Below the pieces are notes generated by a model. That model saw only the letters and a list, made by a program, of their open reading frames with translations, did not search any database and was not told the DNA's origin. A stretch of DNA of 20,991 nt from NCBI GenBank assembly GCA_019649035.1, contig BMAT01009565.1, forward strand, positions 55,467 to 76,457. The letters are read 5' to 3'. Made by a program: the position numbers and the translations under genes. Positions 1 to 9,559 of the stretch are shown here, piece by piece. This DNA is from Elysia marginata (lineage: Eukaryota; Mollusca; Gastropoda; Plakobranchidae). How positions within the stretch are numbered: the stretch's first letter is position 1; the number at the start of each line of letters is the position of its first letter.

Positions 1-808
1 TCTCATCTAACTGTTTTGGGCAATGCCGACTCTATAGATCTAGATTATCTAAAAACTGCAAATAAAAAGACCAAAACACCTTAAATACCGATGAAAATCG
101 ATCTGAATGCTTGCTGAAATGTAAACAAACAAAAACGAAACTGAAACAAACTATGCCAGGTTTTTTGGCATCTCCAAGTAGTCCTAAAAGCCAAAGATAT
201 TTTGGCGTCTAATATAAGACGCTTCGTAGTCTGACGAAAATCTGATCGTCTAATATTAGACGCTTCGGAGGGAATCAGTTACGGTGTGTGTTTCACTTTA
301 AAAAAACTTTTTTTTGTATTTTTGGTTAAGACAGGGTTATATACTCAAGTGGTTACTTGAGAAAAGTAGCAGCAAACTCTGCCAGTTGAACTTTTTTTAA
401 AATTAAGGTAACAGTCCAGCAAGAAAGGACAATGGTTCTGTCTTGGTCTGCCTTATGGGATTTCTTCTGTTAATATTCTAATGTTACATTTTTTTTCTAA
501 TTTTTCAAGGCATCCATGGGTTATATTTTGCAGTGGAATTTAAAACCAAAATGCTATTTTACCTTATTATTTAAAAAAATGATGGCGCTGCATTTGCAAA
601 TTGCTGATTACTGAAATGAATTTTACATACACCTATTTTGGCTGATTTGTAAAGGGTTGTTGCAGGATAAAAGGTTGATTTAACCTCAAGTTCTCATCTT
701 ATACGTTTTTCAGTCACCTGCAACCAATTTAGAAGTCCTAGGTGTGTGAATAAAATAAATACTTATCCAAACTAAATTTGTCAAGTAATGTGATATCTCT
801 CCATGCAG
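1..808 (+). other. TBCE intron (3' part)
   Basis: No TBCE exon could be read here, so the window opens inside an intron. It holds two near-palindromic repeats at 205-267, described separately, and several T-rich runs. Confidence 0.7.
205..267. repeat. Two tandem copies of a 21-bp palindromic repeat
   Basis: CGTCTAATATAAGACGCTTCG at 206-226 recurs as CGTCTAATATTAGACGCTTCG at 247-267 with one difference, giving a 41-bp period. The second copy holds a perfect 16-bp palindrome (247-262). The first (205-222) has perfect six-base arms GCGTCT/AGACGC. Confidence 0.85.
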
Positions 809-1084
809 TGACAACAGATTAACACTCCCTAAAGATCCCACCTCATTGTCAAGTTGCTTTGGGAAACTGACAAATGCCACTATGAACAAGATGAATATGA
901 CATGGAAGGAAATCCTGACAGTCTGCTCTATGTTTCCTATGCTGGAAGAGCTTCATGTCGGCTTTAACAATCTTGTGGAACTGGCAGACTCAGCACATGT
1001 TTTTAATTGCCTGAAAAGGCTGGATGTGATGACCAACTCGATACAAGATTGGGCTGAGGTTTTGAAACTCGGGAGTCTTCCCAT
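809..1084 (+). CDS. TBCE: TBCE exon a (leucine-rich repeats)
   Basis: The acceptor is ccatgcag at 801-808 and the donor gtaagt starts at 1085. The first base completes a codon from the upstream exon, then translation reads DNRLTLPKDPTSLSSCFGKL. WKEILTVCSMFPMLEELHVG matches the TBCE repeat that reads like TWKEV...FPGLEELYL in vertebrates. The exon ends with AT, the first two bases of a Met codon completed by the next exon. Confidence 0.95.
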
Positions 1085-4000
1085 GTAAGTTGGAAAGCAG
1101 ATCACTTGAGAGGTTGGGTTCCAAATTTAAACACACTTCAGTCTTAAATGGAATACAATCTAGCCCTAGATTGGTTCCCTCTTTTTTAATTTCAGGGGAT
1201 CTGGGTTCAAAAGATGTTGAAGTAATATTATCGAGTGTGTAATTTTTTTAAAAAGCAATAAGTTTGCAACACCTAAAGACTAAAAAGGGGAAAGAAAAGC
1301 AAATCAACAAGAATATTTTTTTTTAATTGTATACTAGTAAAATTCATTGTAGGGTAGGGTATCGGAACACAGTTCAGCTAGGAAGACAAAAAAGATCTTA
1401 CAAATTTTATGTTAAAAGCTTAAAACATGGTCTAGGGCTTGCCTCATTACTGCTTGAACGCCAATGTCAAAACCATGTTTTGGTAATGATCAGTGGTAGA
1501 AGATTAAAGCTGATATCACTTTGTTTTCACTTGATTAAGCCTCATACCCCCTTTACTTGCAGGCTGGAGACCCTAATTATCAGTGAAAATAAAGTCCAAA
1601 CAATTTTCTTCCCGGACTGCTCAGCAAGAGAAAAGAGTCAGTCTTTTGGCTCTCTAAAGTCACTCATTATCAAGAAAAATAGCATCTCTGATGTAAGTTT
1701 ATATTGTAGGCTTGTTTTTGTTTTCTATTTTCGTTAGTCTTGCAATGTAACAGTGTATTTTTCAACTTTTCTTTGTCATAAATAACATGCGGTGATATAT
1801 GCAAATCATTTTTCCTTATATATTGTTATAATCATTATCATATGCATCATGAAAGACATCATGTTTCTTTATTATTTGCTCTTCTGATACACTGTTTTCT
1901 TTTTTTTTTAATGAAAAGATTTTTAATTCTCACAAGATTTTTTCACGTTTTTTAAAGTAAGTTGACCTTATTGTTTAGGTGTAGGGAGGCTTTAGAATTT
2001 TTGTATTTTTTTTCTCTCATTTACAGCAATTAATAATGTTCTATATTCTTTTATACTGTAGTGGAGCTCTATAAACGAGCTGAACAAACTAAAACAACTT
2101 GAAGAGCTGCAGTTGTCTGGTAATCCAATTGTGAACAGCTTCAAATATGAGACGGTGAGGCAGCTGCTAATTGCTAAAATTGGATCACTGAAGCTCATTG
2201 ACAGGACACCAGTAAGTGGTTGTAAAGTCTAATGGGTACATTGTTTATTTAATTCTAGGGTTTTAGTGACTTAAAACAGCTGTTATCCTTCTCTGCGTAT
2301 CATTCTACTCAATTGTTTATTTTTAAACAATAGAGAGAAGGAGTTGGTTTATCTTTGTTGTTTTTACATGATACAGGAGAGAGTCCTATTTTCATAAGAC
2401 AAAATGTACTACATATTTTGCAACAATGGGAGTTTAGAAAACTATTAACTAACCTGAAGCTACAAAGTCCCCTTTTATCTATCTATTTGTTTTTGGGAAA
2501 AACCAGACTTCTCATTCAATTCAATTCAAGTTTATTTAATAAATACAAAGTTTCATATGTACATGTATTGAAAATACAGTCAGGCTGACAGGTTCTAACA
2601 TCATAAATATTATAGTTAAGTACACTATCATGCCATTTGTACATGTATTATAGAAAAGAAACGTTATTACCAAATTTTTCTGTATCTTTGAGCTGCATGA
2701 ATTATTTGAAAGGGTAATGAGCAGACTTGTGTGCAAAACAATTGTGACTAAGTTTTATTAAATATCTTTTTATTAGCATTACTTACTGGACATTTTTTTA
2801 ACTGCAACGTTTTTGAAGAACTTTTCCTCCTTTTTGTGCTGGTTGTTATGACCCAATCTGCTACAGCAAACTCATGGAGGTTTCTGAGGGGCTATCTTAG
2901 TTCGGAATGAATAGGCCTATGACTGGCTGTGGATAAAACCACAACTAAACGTTATGTTGAAAATGCAATAAGAAATTAAAATGGGTCAAGTGTGTGTGAG
3001 GTGGCGTGTTATTTGTATTTGGTGCTCCAGATTCATAGAATTACAGTCACAAAAGAAAGGGGAGGGAGAGCGAGCAGCCATAGTTAAGTTTTTGAGGGCT
3101 GAAACTTGCATCATGACAAGACAAGTGTAAAGTATATAAGCATGCCTTGTGTATGGCATTTATAATTTTGGATTATTTCCTCCCACCAGTCTTTAAAAAC
3201 TATAATTTGAATGATTTTTATGCTTCAATCAAAACCTTTACTTTTCCTCTACATAAGCTAAGTGGATTTTACATGTTGCTCTACTATGATTGACTTTTTG
3301 TTTAGATTACGTTTGAGGAACGAAAAGGGGCGGAAATTGACTACTTGAAGCGCTATGGAAAAGACTGGAAAAATGTGGGCGGTAGCAGTGACCCCGCCAA
3401 AAACAAACCCAGTCAATTATTTGTGGAGCAGCATCCAAGGTTCCAGATCATGTGTGACAGTAAGTAAAGTTTACAGAAAAATGAAAAAAAAATTATCTGT
3501 AGGAGCAGATAACTCCAAGTTCAAAAGTAGCAAACAAATAGTATTTTTTTTATAAACGCCTTTTCGAAAAAATCATTTTTTCAGCGTGCTTGTGATTTAT
3601 TAGAAATTAGGTATTCAAGTGTAAGAAAAAGACATCTGTAAATTTTGTCACATTTTTCTGAATTTGTAAAAATTGATTTTAAAAAGATGTCTTTTTGCTT
3701 TTAATACTAATGATCTGTTATATTTGTTTTCCACAATTTTTAGATTGGCACAAGCTGGGATACCAGGGTGGTAGAATATCTGGTTCTATCATGCCATTTG
3801 TTTATAAATGAACTAGATCTTTTGGAAATCACAGTGAAAAGATGCTGTAAGAGGTTTTATAAAATCCATTCTTCTTGATACAGAGATTTTTAAGTTTCAA
3901 AGTGTTCTTAGAGTTAGAATCTGTAATATGCCCACCATCTGGACTTGTTGCCAAGCATGGATACTGAAAACTTCACTTTCAAAGAGATTAAAAAGAGGTC

Positions 4001-5564
4001 TAATGGTTTACATCTTTTGAAATCTTTTTAAAGTGAGGTTTACTGGTATCTTTTAAAGTTTAGGAAATTGCAAGTAGGTTTTTTAATCCTATCTATGTTA
4101 TGCTGTTTAAAGAAATCTCTTCATGTGCTAACAGATACAAGAAAGAAAAAAAATATAGAAAAGAATTTATCACAATGTTCAAATATTCATCCTTTACACA
4201 GAGTGGGGAGCCCCGGAGGATTCAGAATTTGAAGAAAAGTCGTCAGCCCTGAAAGAAAGTTTACTAGGTGATTATTACAAACTCAAAAGTTTGCAAGGGA
4301 TGTAACTATAAATGGAAAGTTACTATTCTTTTGAAGCTATTTAGAGTTAATTTTTTTATATGTATTGAAATACTAGTTTAGGTTGAGGTTAGTTACTTCT
4401 AATAGAACTTCTATAGTCAATTTTACTTTATCATGATCATCGTCATCATATTTTAATGTAAACTTTTTATAACTTTGTTCTTTTTATGTGCAATATTTTT
4501 TTATGCAGCTAGTATTCTGTTTCTATTAACTTTCTTTTAACAGCTGTGAAGATTGTAAGCTCTGAACACCCAGGAAAGGGAGAGCTGCAGAAAAAGCTTC
4601 CTGGTAAGTATCACTTGTTAATTTCTCATATTTTCTTTGTTATGTGTGATTCTACATTTTTATATTTTTCCTAATTTTAAAATATTGTGAGAGTTTAAAG
4701 ATATTGTTCATGTGTTTAAATTATTATATTGAATTAAAGCAAGACCTACAATTTTCTAAATTTCTTTTGCAAAGATATGCAAGGAAGGGTTTGGAAAAAA
4801 AGGTATTCTTATTGCTTATGAGTGCACTTATCGAGGGGTATTGCCCAATATCTTTCTAGTTTCAGATATGTTCCAAATTTACCAGCCTTAAAACTAAACC
4901 ATGGGTTATCTTCTATTAACACTGTATAGGTTTTGTTGTTTAAACATTTTTATTTCATACTACTGTTGAACAGTAAGTTACCAGTTTCAATGTAATGTGT
5001 GTGCCTTCACTTACATCTCTTTCAGCTACAATGACAATTGAAAAATTGAAAACACTCATACAAAGAATGTTTAAGATGAACACGGAGCCCATCCTTACAT
5101 ACTCCAGTAGTAAGGTATGTCGTTTATGTAGTATTATTATTATCCTTGTTTTTGTCTGCAATAGATTTTCATTGCAGATGGAACACTTTTGACTCTAAAG
5201 CGGCATATTGGACTTTTAATGTAGCATATTGGAGCCTAATAAAGTTATGTGTCTAAAAACTTGGGTTGATATATATATATTTAAACTGCATGATTGTGTA
5301 GAAACTTTCAACGGTGGTTTATGAAATTGTTCATGCAGAAACTTCATGTTATGGATCTTGCAAATATGTATGCATATAATTTTAACATTTTTTCTAAGTC
5401 ATGTTGCAATTTGCATCTTTGATCACATACAAAACAATTTAAATTGTTAATTTTGAATTTTTCCACAGAAATCCAATGGCCCTCGCATACCTTTGGATCA
5501 TGACATGAGACAGTTAGGCTACTTCTCAATTGAAAGCTCTGATACCATCCATGTTTGCTGGTGA
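809..5564 (+). CDS. TBCE: Tubulin-folding cofactor E (TBCE), 3' portion, eight exons
   Basis: TBCE is a cytosolic chaperone that binds alpha-tubulin and, with cofactors C and D, helps assemble and take apart the alpha/beta-tubulin dimer. Eight exons join in phase: 809-1084, 1563-1692, 2062-2211, 3306-3459, 4202-4267, 4544-4603, 5026-5114, 5469-5564, giving 339 residues plus TGA. In order they encode leucine-rich repeats (FPMLEELHVGFNNL; LPMLETLIISENKV; FGSLKSLIIKKNSISDW), a linker with FEERKGAEIDYLKRYGKDWK and KWGAPED, and a C-terminal ubiquitin-like domain from AVKIVSSEHPGKG to the final DTIHVCW. The linker and end closely resemble remembered vertebrate TBCE (EERRRAELDY, YGAPEDWE, terminal RW). 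Human TBCE is 527 residues, so roughly 190, including the CAP-Gly domain, lie upstream of the window. All introns are GT-AG. No frame break is seen, so the gene looks intact. Exon ends are predictions without transcript support. Confidence 0.96.
1085..2061 (+). other. TBCE introns 1085-1562 and 1693-2061
   Basis: Both are AT-rich with poly-T runs and no further coding similarity. The open reading frame extending upstream of exon b into 1327-1562 is intronic, because the repeat homology starts exactly after the acceptor at 1562. Confidence 0.8.
1563..1692 (+). CDS. TBCE: TBCE exon b (leucine-rich repeat)
   Basis: The acceptor is cttgcag ending at 1562 and the donor gtaagt starts at 1693. The first G completes Met, then LETLIISENKVQTIFFPDC and GSLKSLIIKKNSISD follow, two leucine-rich repeats. 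The exon ends on a codon boundary. Confidence 0.95.
2062..2211 (+). CDS. TBCE: TBCE exon c (last leucine-rich repeat and cap)
   Basis: The acceptor is ctgtag ending at 2061 and the donor gtaagt starts at 2212. Fifty whole codons begin WSSINELNKLKQLEELQLSG and continue NPIVNSFKYETVRQLLIAKI, matching the WSFFNELEKLQSL / LLIIASIGQLK stretch of vertebrate TBCE. Confidence 0.96.
2212..3305 (+). other. TBCE intron with possible retroposon tail
   Basis: This is the longest TBCE intron in the window. The tract at about 2513-2545, ATTCAATTCAATTCAAG then TTTATTTAATAAATAC, read on the - strand is an AATAAA-containing sequence followed by short TTGAA repeats. That is the usual look of a LINE or SINE 3' tail. 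Two TACATGTAT words lie at 2560 and 2640. The rest (2660-3305) shows nothing I recognise. Confidence 0.6.
2513..2545 (-). repeat. TTGAA-type 3' tail of a probable retroposon
   Basis: On the - strand the sequence runs GTATTTATTAAATAAACTTG then GAATTGAATTGAAT. The polyadenylation-like word followed by a five-base microsatellite suggests the 3' end of a minus-strand LINE or SINE insertion whose body would lie at higher coordinates. No internal promoter boxes or ORF were found, so the family is unknown. Confidence 0.45.
3306..3459 (+). CDS. TBCE: TBCE exon d (linker)
   Basis: The acceptor is tgtttag ending at 3305 and the donor gtaagt starts at 3460. It reads ITFEERKGAEIDYLKRYGKD, then a stretch with DPAKNKPSQLFVEQHPRFQI, the conserved TBCE segment between the repeats and the ubiquitin-like domain. 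It leaves one base (A) of a Lys codon for the next exon. Confidence 0.96.
4202..4267 (+). CDS. TBCE: TBCE exon e (KWGAPED segment)
   Basis: The acceptor is tttacacag ending at 4201. The donor is gtgatt at 4268, a weaker match than the other donors in this gene. Phase from the preceding exon gives KWGAPEDSEFEEKSSALKES, equivalent to the vertebrate KYGAPEDWE segment. It ends with the G of an Ala codon. Confidence 0.93.
4544..4603 (+). CDS. TBCE: TBCE exon f (start of ubiquitin-like domain)
   Basis: The acceptor is ttttaacag ending at 4543 and the donor gtaagt starts at 4604. Twenty codons' worth, AVKIVSSEHPGKGELQKKLP, form the first beta hairpin of the ubiquitin-like fold. Phase 1 at both ends. 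Confidence 0.95.
5026..5114 (+). CDS. TBCE: TBCE exon g (ubiquitin-like domain helix)
   Basis: The acceptor is ctctttcag ending at 5025 and the donor gtatgt starts at 5115. It reads ATMTIEKLKTLIQRMFKMNT, the ubiquitin-like helix aligned with SMTIQKVKGLLSRLLKV of vertebrate TBCE, then EPILTYSSSK. It ends on a codon boundary. Confidence 0.96.
5469..5564 (+). CDS. TBCE: TBCE terminal exon
   Basis: The acceptor is tttccacag ending at 5468. It reads KSNGPRIPLDHDMRQLGYFS then IESSDTIHVCW and stops at TGA 5562-5564. The final D-x-I-x-V-x-W resembles the vertebrate ending DCLLVRW and completes the last strand of the ubiquitin-like domain. Confidence 0.96.
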   Translation, partial: KSNGPRIPLDHDMRQLGYFSIESSDTIHVCW

Positions 5565-5848
5565 CATATCATGTTATTCTTATCTTCTCTTCCCCCTTTT
5601 CTTTGTGATAAAGCCATACCTTAAGAATTCAACTATTTGTCACTTCTAGATTCTCGCAAGGCTTTTATCTTACAGAAAAGCTGTTTTTATGAACCTGTTG
5701 GTTTGTTCTAAAGAGTCTGTTTGCTGGTAAAAGATAATGATAGTTTACCAAACCTAACTGACCTAAAACTTTTTTTATATTGTTAGATAGGACTTTAAAA
5801 GCATGGTTAGAGTAGAGATAAGTAATTTTCAATGGGTTAGCTGAAATA
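5565..5848 (+). other. TBCE 3' UTR / flank
   Basis: This is non-coding sequence directly after the TBCE stop and before the transposon. Only a weak GATAAA variant at about 5607 could act as a polyadenylation signal. Confidence 0.4.
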
Positions 5849-6727
5849 CAGTGGAATCCGGATAAAGTCAACACCTAGGGACCGAAAAAAAGTGTTGACT
5901 TTAAGCGAGGTTGACTTTATCCATTTTCATGGGGAGGGGGAAGGGGGGTTGCAACATATTGCAATACAGTCGGACCCACAAAATCGGGAAACACGAAATC
6001 GGGAATTTCTGTGAAATCGGGAAAAATCCCAGGGAACGGAAATTTTTCTATCTAAAGTCATCGTGAAATCGGGAAATTTTACCCGCCTAATAGGGAAAAA
6101 AATCCGCAAATGACTGTCATATCAAGTGTTGACGGCATGTTATTTGCTGTCTAGACATAGGGAAAGCGCATCACTCAGGCGTTATTAATAAACTAGCACA
6201 CAGGTAATCGATAAATGTTTGCTCTGTGCTTAGGCGACGTTTAGCAAGATGCTTGGGAGGGGCGTCGAGAATTCTAACTGCCACGCAACAGTCTCGCGGG
6301 TCAGTTCATTCCAGGTAGACTTTGGTCAAGCTGTGTTTGATCTACATGTAATGGGTTATCTGGCAGATTGTAGACACGCGCCAGACATGGTGCAAACAAA
6401 GTGTGTTTTGTCACAACCAGAGTCAAGCCCAGGCAGGCGAACAAGCGCTGCACGCTGTGTCTTGAATCATGATTGGAAAGAAAAAGAGCGCCCACCCACC
6501 CACCTCCGCTATTTCTCTTTGTCTCTATCAAGACCCATCTGGGGTTTCTCTTTATCTTTCAATTTGACCACGAGGTGTTGACTTTAAGTAAAAATAGGTC
6601 CGAAGCTGTTGCCTTAATGCGAAATAAAGTTATTTTAATAAAGAAGGAAAAAAACGGGACCGTTGCGAGATGTTGACTTTAACCGAGAGTTGACTTCAAG
6701 CGAGTTGACTTCTCGCGGATTCCACTG
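5849..6727. mobile_element. Non-autonomous pogo/Tc1-mariner-like DNA transposon (MITE)
   Basis: The ends are CAGTGGAATCCG and CGGATTCCACTG, perfect 12-bp terminal inverted repeats. They extend to about 24 bp with four mismatches to include AAGTCAAC. A TA dinucleotide flanks each side (5847-5848 and 6728-6729), the target duplication of Tc1/mariner/pogo elements. GTTGACTTTAA-like motifs recur next to both ends (about 5894, 5910, 6577, 6671, 6688). The 879 bp contain no transposase-like frame (no DDE motif; the longest frame is 110 residues and unfamiliar), so the copy would need a transposase supplied elsewhere. It carries AATAAA at 6623 and 6638. The pogo assignment rests on the CAGTGGAA ends. 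Confidence 0.85.
5967..6116. repeat. GAAATCGGGAAA repeat cluster, possible nested element
   Basis: Inside the pogo-like element a 150-bp segment starts TA-CAGTCGGACC and ends TGACTG. Variants of AAATCGGGAA occur at about 5980, 5996, 6013 and 6065. CAGT ends and a TA at the left edge suggest a second inserted element, but the right flank is TC and the inverted-end match is only about five bases. Confidence 0.4.
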
Positions 6728-6967
6728 TATCTCAGTTGAACTTGTTCGCTATTTTGACTTATTTTGATGCATTGCTTAATCTTATGATGCAAAAAATATC
6801 TTATCACTAACGAGAACATAAGTGTCATCTTTGACAAATTATAGCTCTTGGAAGCTGCTGATGACAAGTTTTATTGTGCTGATATAAACACAGAATTGTG
6901 ATATTTACATGATTTTTCTACATGATCCAATGGTTTTAACAGATTTGTTACCACGTTTTTTGTACTT

Positions 6968-6973
6968 AATAAA
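6968..6973 (+). terminator. Candidate TBCE polyadenylation signal
   Basis: AATAAA is followed within 20-60 bases by GT/T-rich sequence (gtgtgatagatggttc, then ttattttatttgtgtt). It is the first such signal downstream of TBCE outside the inserted element. If used, the 3' UTR would run through the whole transposon. Other AATAAA words at 6623 and 6638 lie inside the element, and no AATAAA occurs between the stop codon and 5848. Confidence 0.35.
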
Positions 6974-7265
6974 AGTAAGTGCAAAATGGTGTGATAGATG
7001 GTTCTTATTTTATTTGTGTTAATTTGTTCTAATCTTTACTTACAGAGAGAGTTTTAAAAAAATAATGTTTTAGTAAAAACTATATCAAAACAAATCATTG
7101 AGCATGAATATTTATATAATGTCCCAGACCAAAAGAAAGGGGTATTAATTGCACAAAAGTTTAGAAGATGTGGATTTGTATGATATGAAGATGTATGCAT
7201 CATTGAAAATCTTTTTCAAAGCTATATAAATTTTTTTCAATCAGAGGTGCCATTTTTCTGCTAAA

Positions 7266-7295
7266 TAGTGGAACCTCAGCTAAAGTGCAACCTTT
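7266..7295 (+). mobile_element. Relic of a pogo-like element terminus
   Basis: TAGTGGAACCTCAGCTAAAG followed by TGCAACC aligns with the left end of the 5849 element (CAGTGGAATCCGGATAAAGTCAAC), sharing AGTGGAA, TAAAGT and CAAC with small gaps. No matching right end was found nearby, so this is probably a lone, decayed end. Confidence 0.45.
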
Positions 7296-9376
7296 CTGAC
7301 AGTTTCCCATTATCTATCACAATCGCCTGATGTTCAAGCAGATTTTCCGCAATCTCCACTACAAATTTCATGAGATTCACATGATAGGTCACTGTCTCTA
7401 AGTTTATTCAAGTCTGCTCCAGTAGACATAGGTATAGATGGAGAAATCTGTGGCACCCAATCCTATCAGTGAAGGATAACAGGTATAATGATCTGCGAAG
7501 TAAAAAAAAGCGGAGGTTGATGGGTATGGCTTTGGCCAGATTGAACCTGAGCGGAGTAAACTTATAACCACATAACAAGAACATAGAGTGTTCTTGTCAA
7601 ACCAAGGCCATAGCAATTAAAAATTTCTGATCTGGGCCTATCAATCGACGATCAGTTTGCGAACTTATAATAGTTTTACTCGCTCAACCTTAATCAATGC
7701 TGGTGCAAAGTATAGCAGGGTCAGTAGGAGGTTTTAACCAAATAGTTTTCTGTATTGGCCACGCAAAACAGAGATGAACTAAATGTAGATTTAACTACTG
7801 ATGTTGTAGGTTATGTTATGAAACTTTACACCCAACTAAAATGGCTCTGTCTTGATGAATTATAGGTCTCACCTATTGCATCATTCTATGATCTAACATT
7901 GACTGATTAAGTGTAGGGTTTAATTTTTCCAAGGAAACAAATTGCTTTAGTTAGGAATGCAGAAAGATGCTGTATGGGTGTGAACTGAAAGCCACATCAA
8001 GAAATCTTCATCTGCCAATAACAAGTGAATCACTCAGTTATCTATAAGATCTAGCTAAATTAGACCTAGGTACCAACTCTTTTTGAGACATTTAAACAAT
8101 CTTTTAGACACAGATGAGAAAACTGTGGTAAAATCATTATACAAATGAAAAGAAGAGAAACAGCTATATGGTGCATAGATGACATTAGCTAAAAAAAAAT
8201 TTGGGTTCCACCAAATTTTTAAATACCTGTTGGCAGAAATAGTATGGAAAATTTTTGTTGAAAGTAATACATGTAGATGTATTCCGTTTTACACAAAAAG
8301 ATCCATTTTCTTTGGCAATATTTTTCCCTTTTCTCTGTAGGTTAAGTTATTTTGAAACTTTGCACATTGTCTAAAACCATTTTGTCTTAATTACGTATTT
8401 GTTTTTTGAAAGCTCTTGCATTTTACAGTTGAGCAATACATGTAGTTAACTTTAAAAAGGCCTAACAAACTTTAAAAAGGTTTACAGCACAGCAGTGGTT
8501 CAAAACGCTTATTTTGTGTTGTTGGTGAGCTGTTACATGATGTGGTTTCACTCACAGTCACAAAACCAACTACATTGTATGGTGTTATGATCTGTGCTGT
8601 AGAGTGGCGTTTTTGTGACAAATAATCATGGCTCTGCTGAAATAGACAAAAATATACATTTCTAACCAAGTAAAATTAGACTTGTATTTCCAATTGTTCT
8701 TTATGCATGAAAAATAAGTTTGCCTAAAGAGAGAAATTGAGATGACTGTGCAAATTTTGAAAACAAATATTCAGTTTTGTAAACATTAAGTTTAAAAACC
8801 TCTCATGCGGAACAGAAAATTATAAACAAATTTTAACTGGTACTGTATAACCGTTGATTTGGCACAACGTGTTGTAAGATTTGTGCAAGAAATCTGAGCA
8901 TACTGATCGGAGGCAACGGAAAAATTTGTATCTGTTCAGAGAAATTTATTCAAAGACCTGTGCGAAATATTGGTACCGGGGGTACATGTATTGCACTTAA
9001 GCTCTGAAAAAAAGTTATTTGAAAAAATTAAACATTTACAAAACATTTTGGACCACTCATAGGCCCCAACACTGCACTAAGAAAAAAGGGTACTCAAAAA
9101 ACACTTGTCCTAAAAATACAAGCTGTTAAGTATTAACATGTTCCAAAATACATTACAAGTGCGGTGGAAAGACAAGCTGCTTATTGAGAACAATACCAGG
9201 TCATCGGTTAGACTACATGTATAATGTGTGAGAAGGCTGTGAGCTAAAACTGTGTAAACTTGAGATTTCTGCTGTTAAATAATCTATTGTCAAGCTTGAG
9301 CTTATTTCGAGTCAACATTTTTTTCAAGTCTTTTTCTCTCAAGTATTATGTCTTGAAGAAATATGTACTGGCCACA

Positions 9377-9559
9377 TTCATTTGACCTTAAACAATTAGG
9401 TACCGTAGTTATGTTTGTTTGTTGTTTTTTTGTACATCTTATAATAAACGCACTGGTTAAATTCATTTGACCTTGAACTAATGTTTAGGCCTTAAACAGT
9501 TAGTTGCGTTTGTTTGTTTGTTTATATTTGGTCCATCTTATAAAAATGCACTGGTTAAG
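9377..9559 (+). repeat. Diverged tandem direct duplication (about 85-99 bp units)
   Basis: Unit 1 (about 9377-9460) and unit 2 (about 9461-9559) both start ATTCATTTGACCTT. Both continue through TTAAACA.TTAG and a TTTGTTTG run to CATCTTATAA and end CACTGGTTAA. The second unit has an extra 15 or so bases (aactaatgtttaggc), and point changes are scattered throughout. Confidence 0.8.

Larger units (their letters stand above)
3460..5468 (+). other. TBCE introns between the linker and terminal exons
   Basis: The introns at 3460-4201, 4268-4543, 4604-5025 and 5115-5468 are all AT-rich and GT-AG bounded. Apart from homopolymer runs and a short TA run near 5270, I see no RNA gene, coding sequence or mobile element in them. 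Confidence 0.75.
6730..9376. other. Intergenic region without recognised genes
   Basis: AT-rich sequence with no reading frame above 70 residues and no protein motif I know. It holds the pogo-like terminal relic at 7266-7295, several TACATGTA words (8268, 8437, 8983, 9214) and a GGTACC-GGGGGTAC word near 8972. Confidence 0.7.

Noticed and set aside
1327-1737. A 136-residue frame spanning TBCE exon b
   Set aside because: Only the part after the acceptor at 1562 and before the donor at 1693 matches TBCE; the rest is intron.
6249-6581. A 110-residue frame inside the pogo-like element
   Set aside because: No DDE or helix-turn-helix motif and no resemblance to a transposase; the element is judged non-autonomous.
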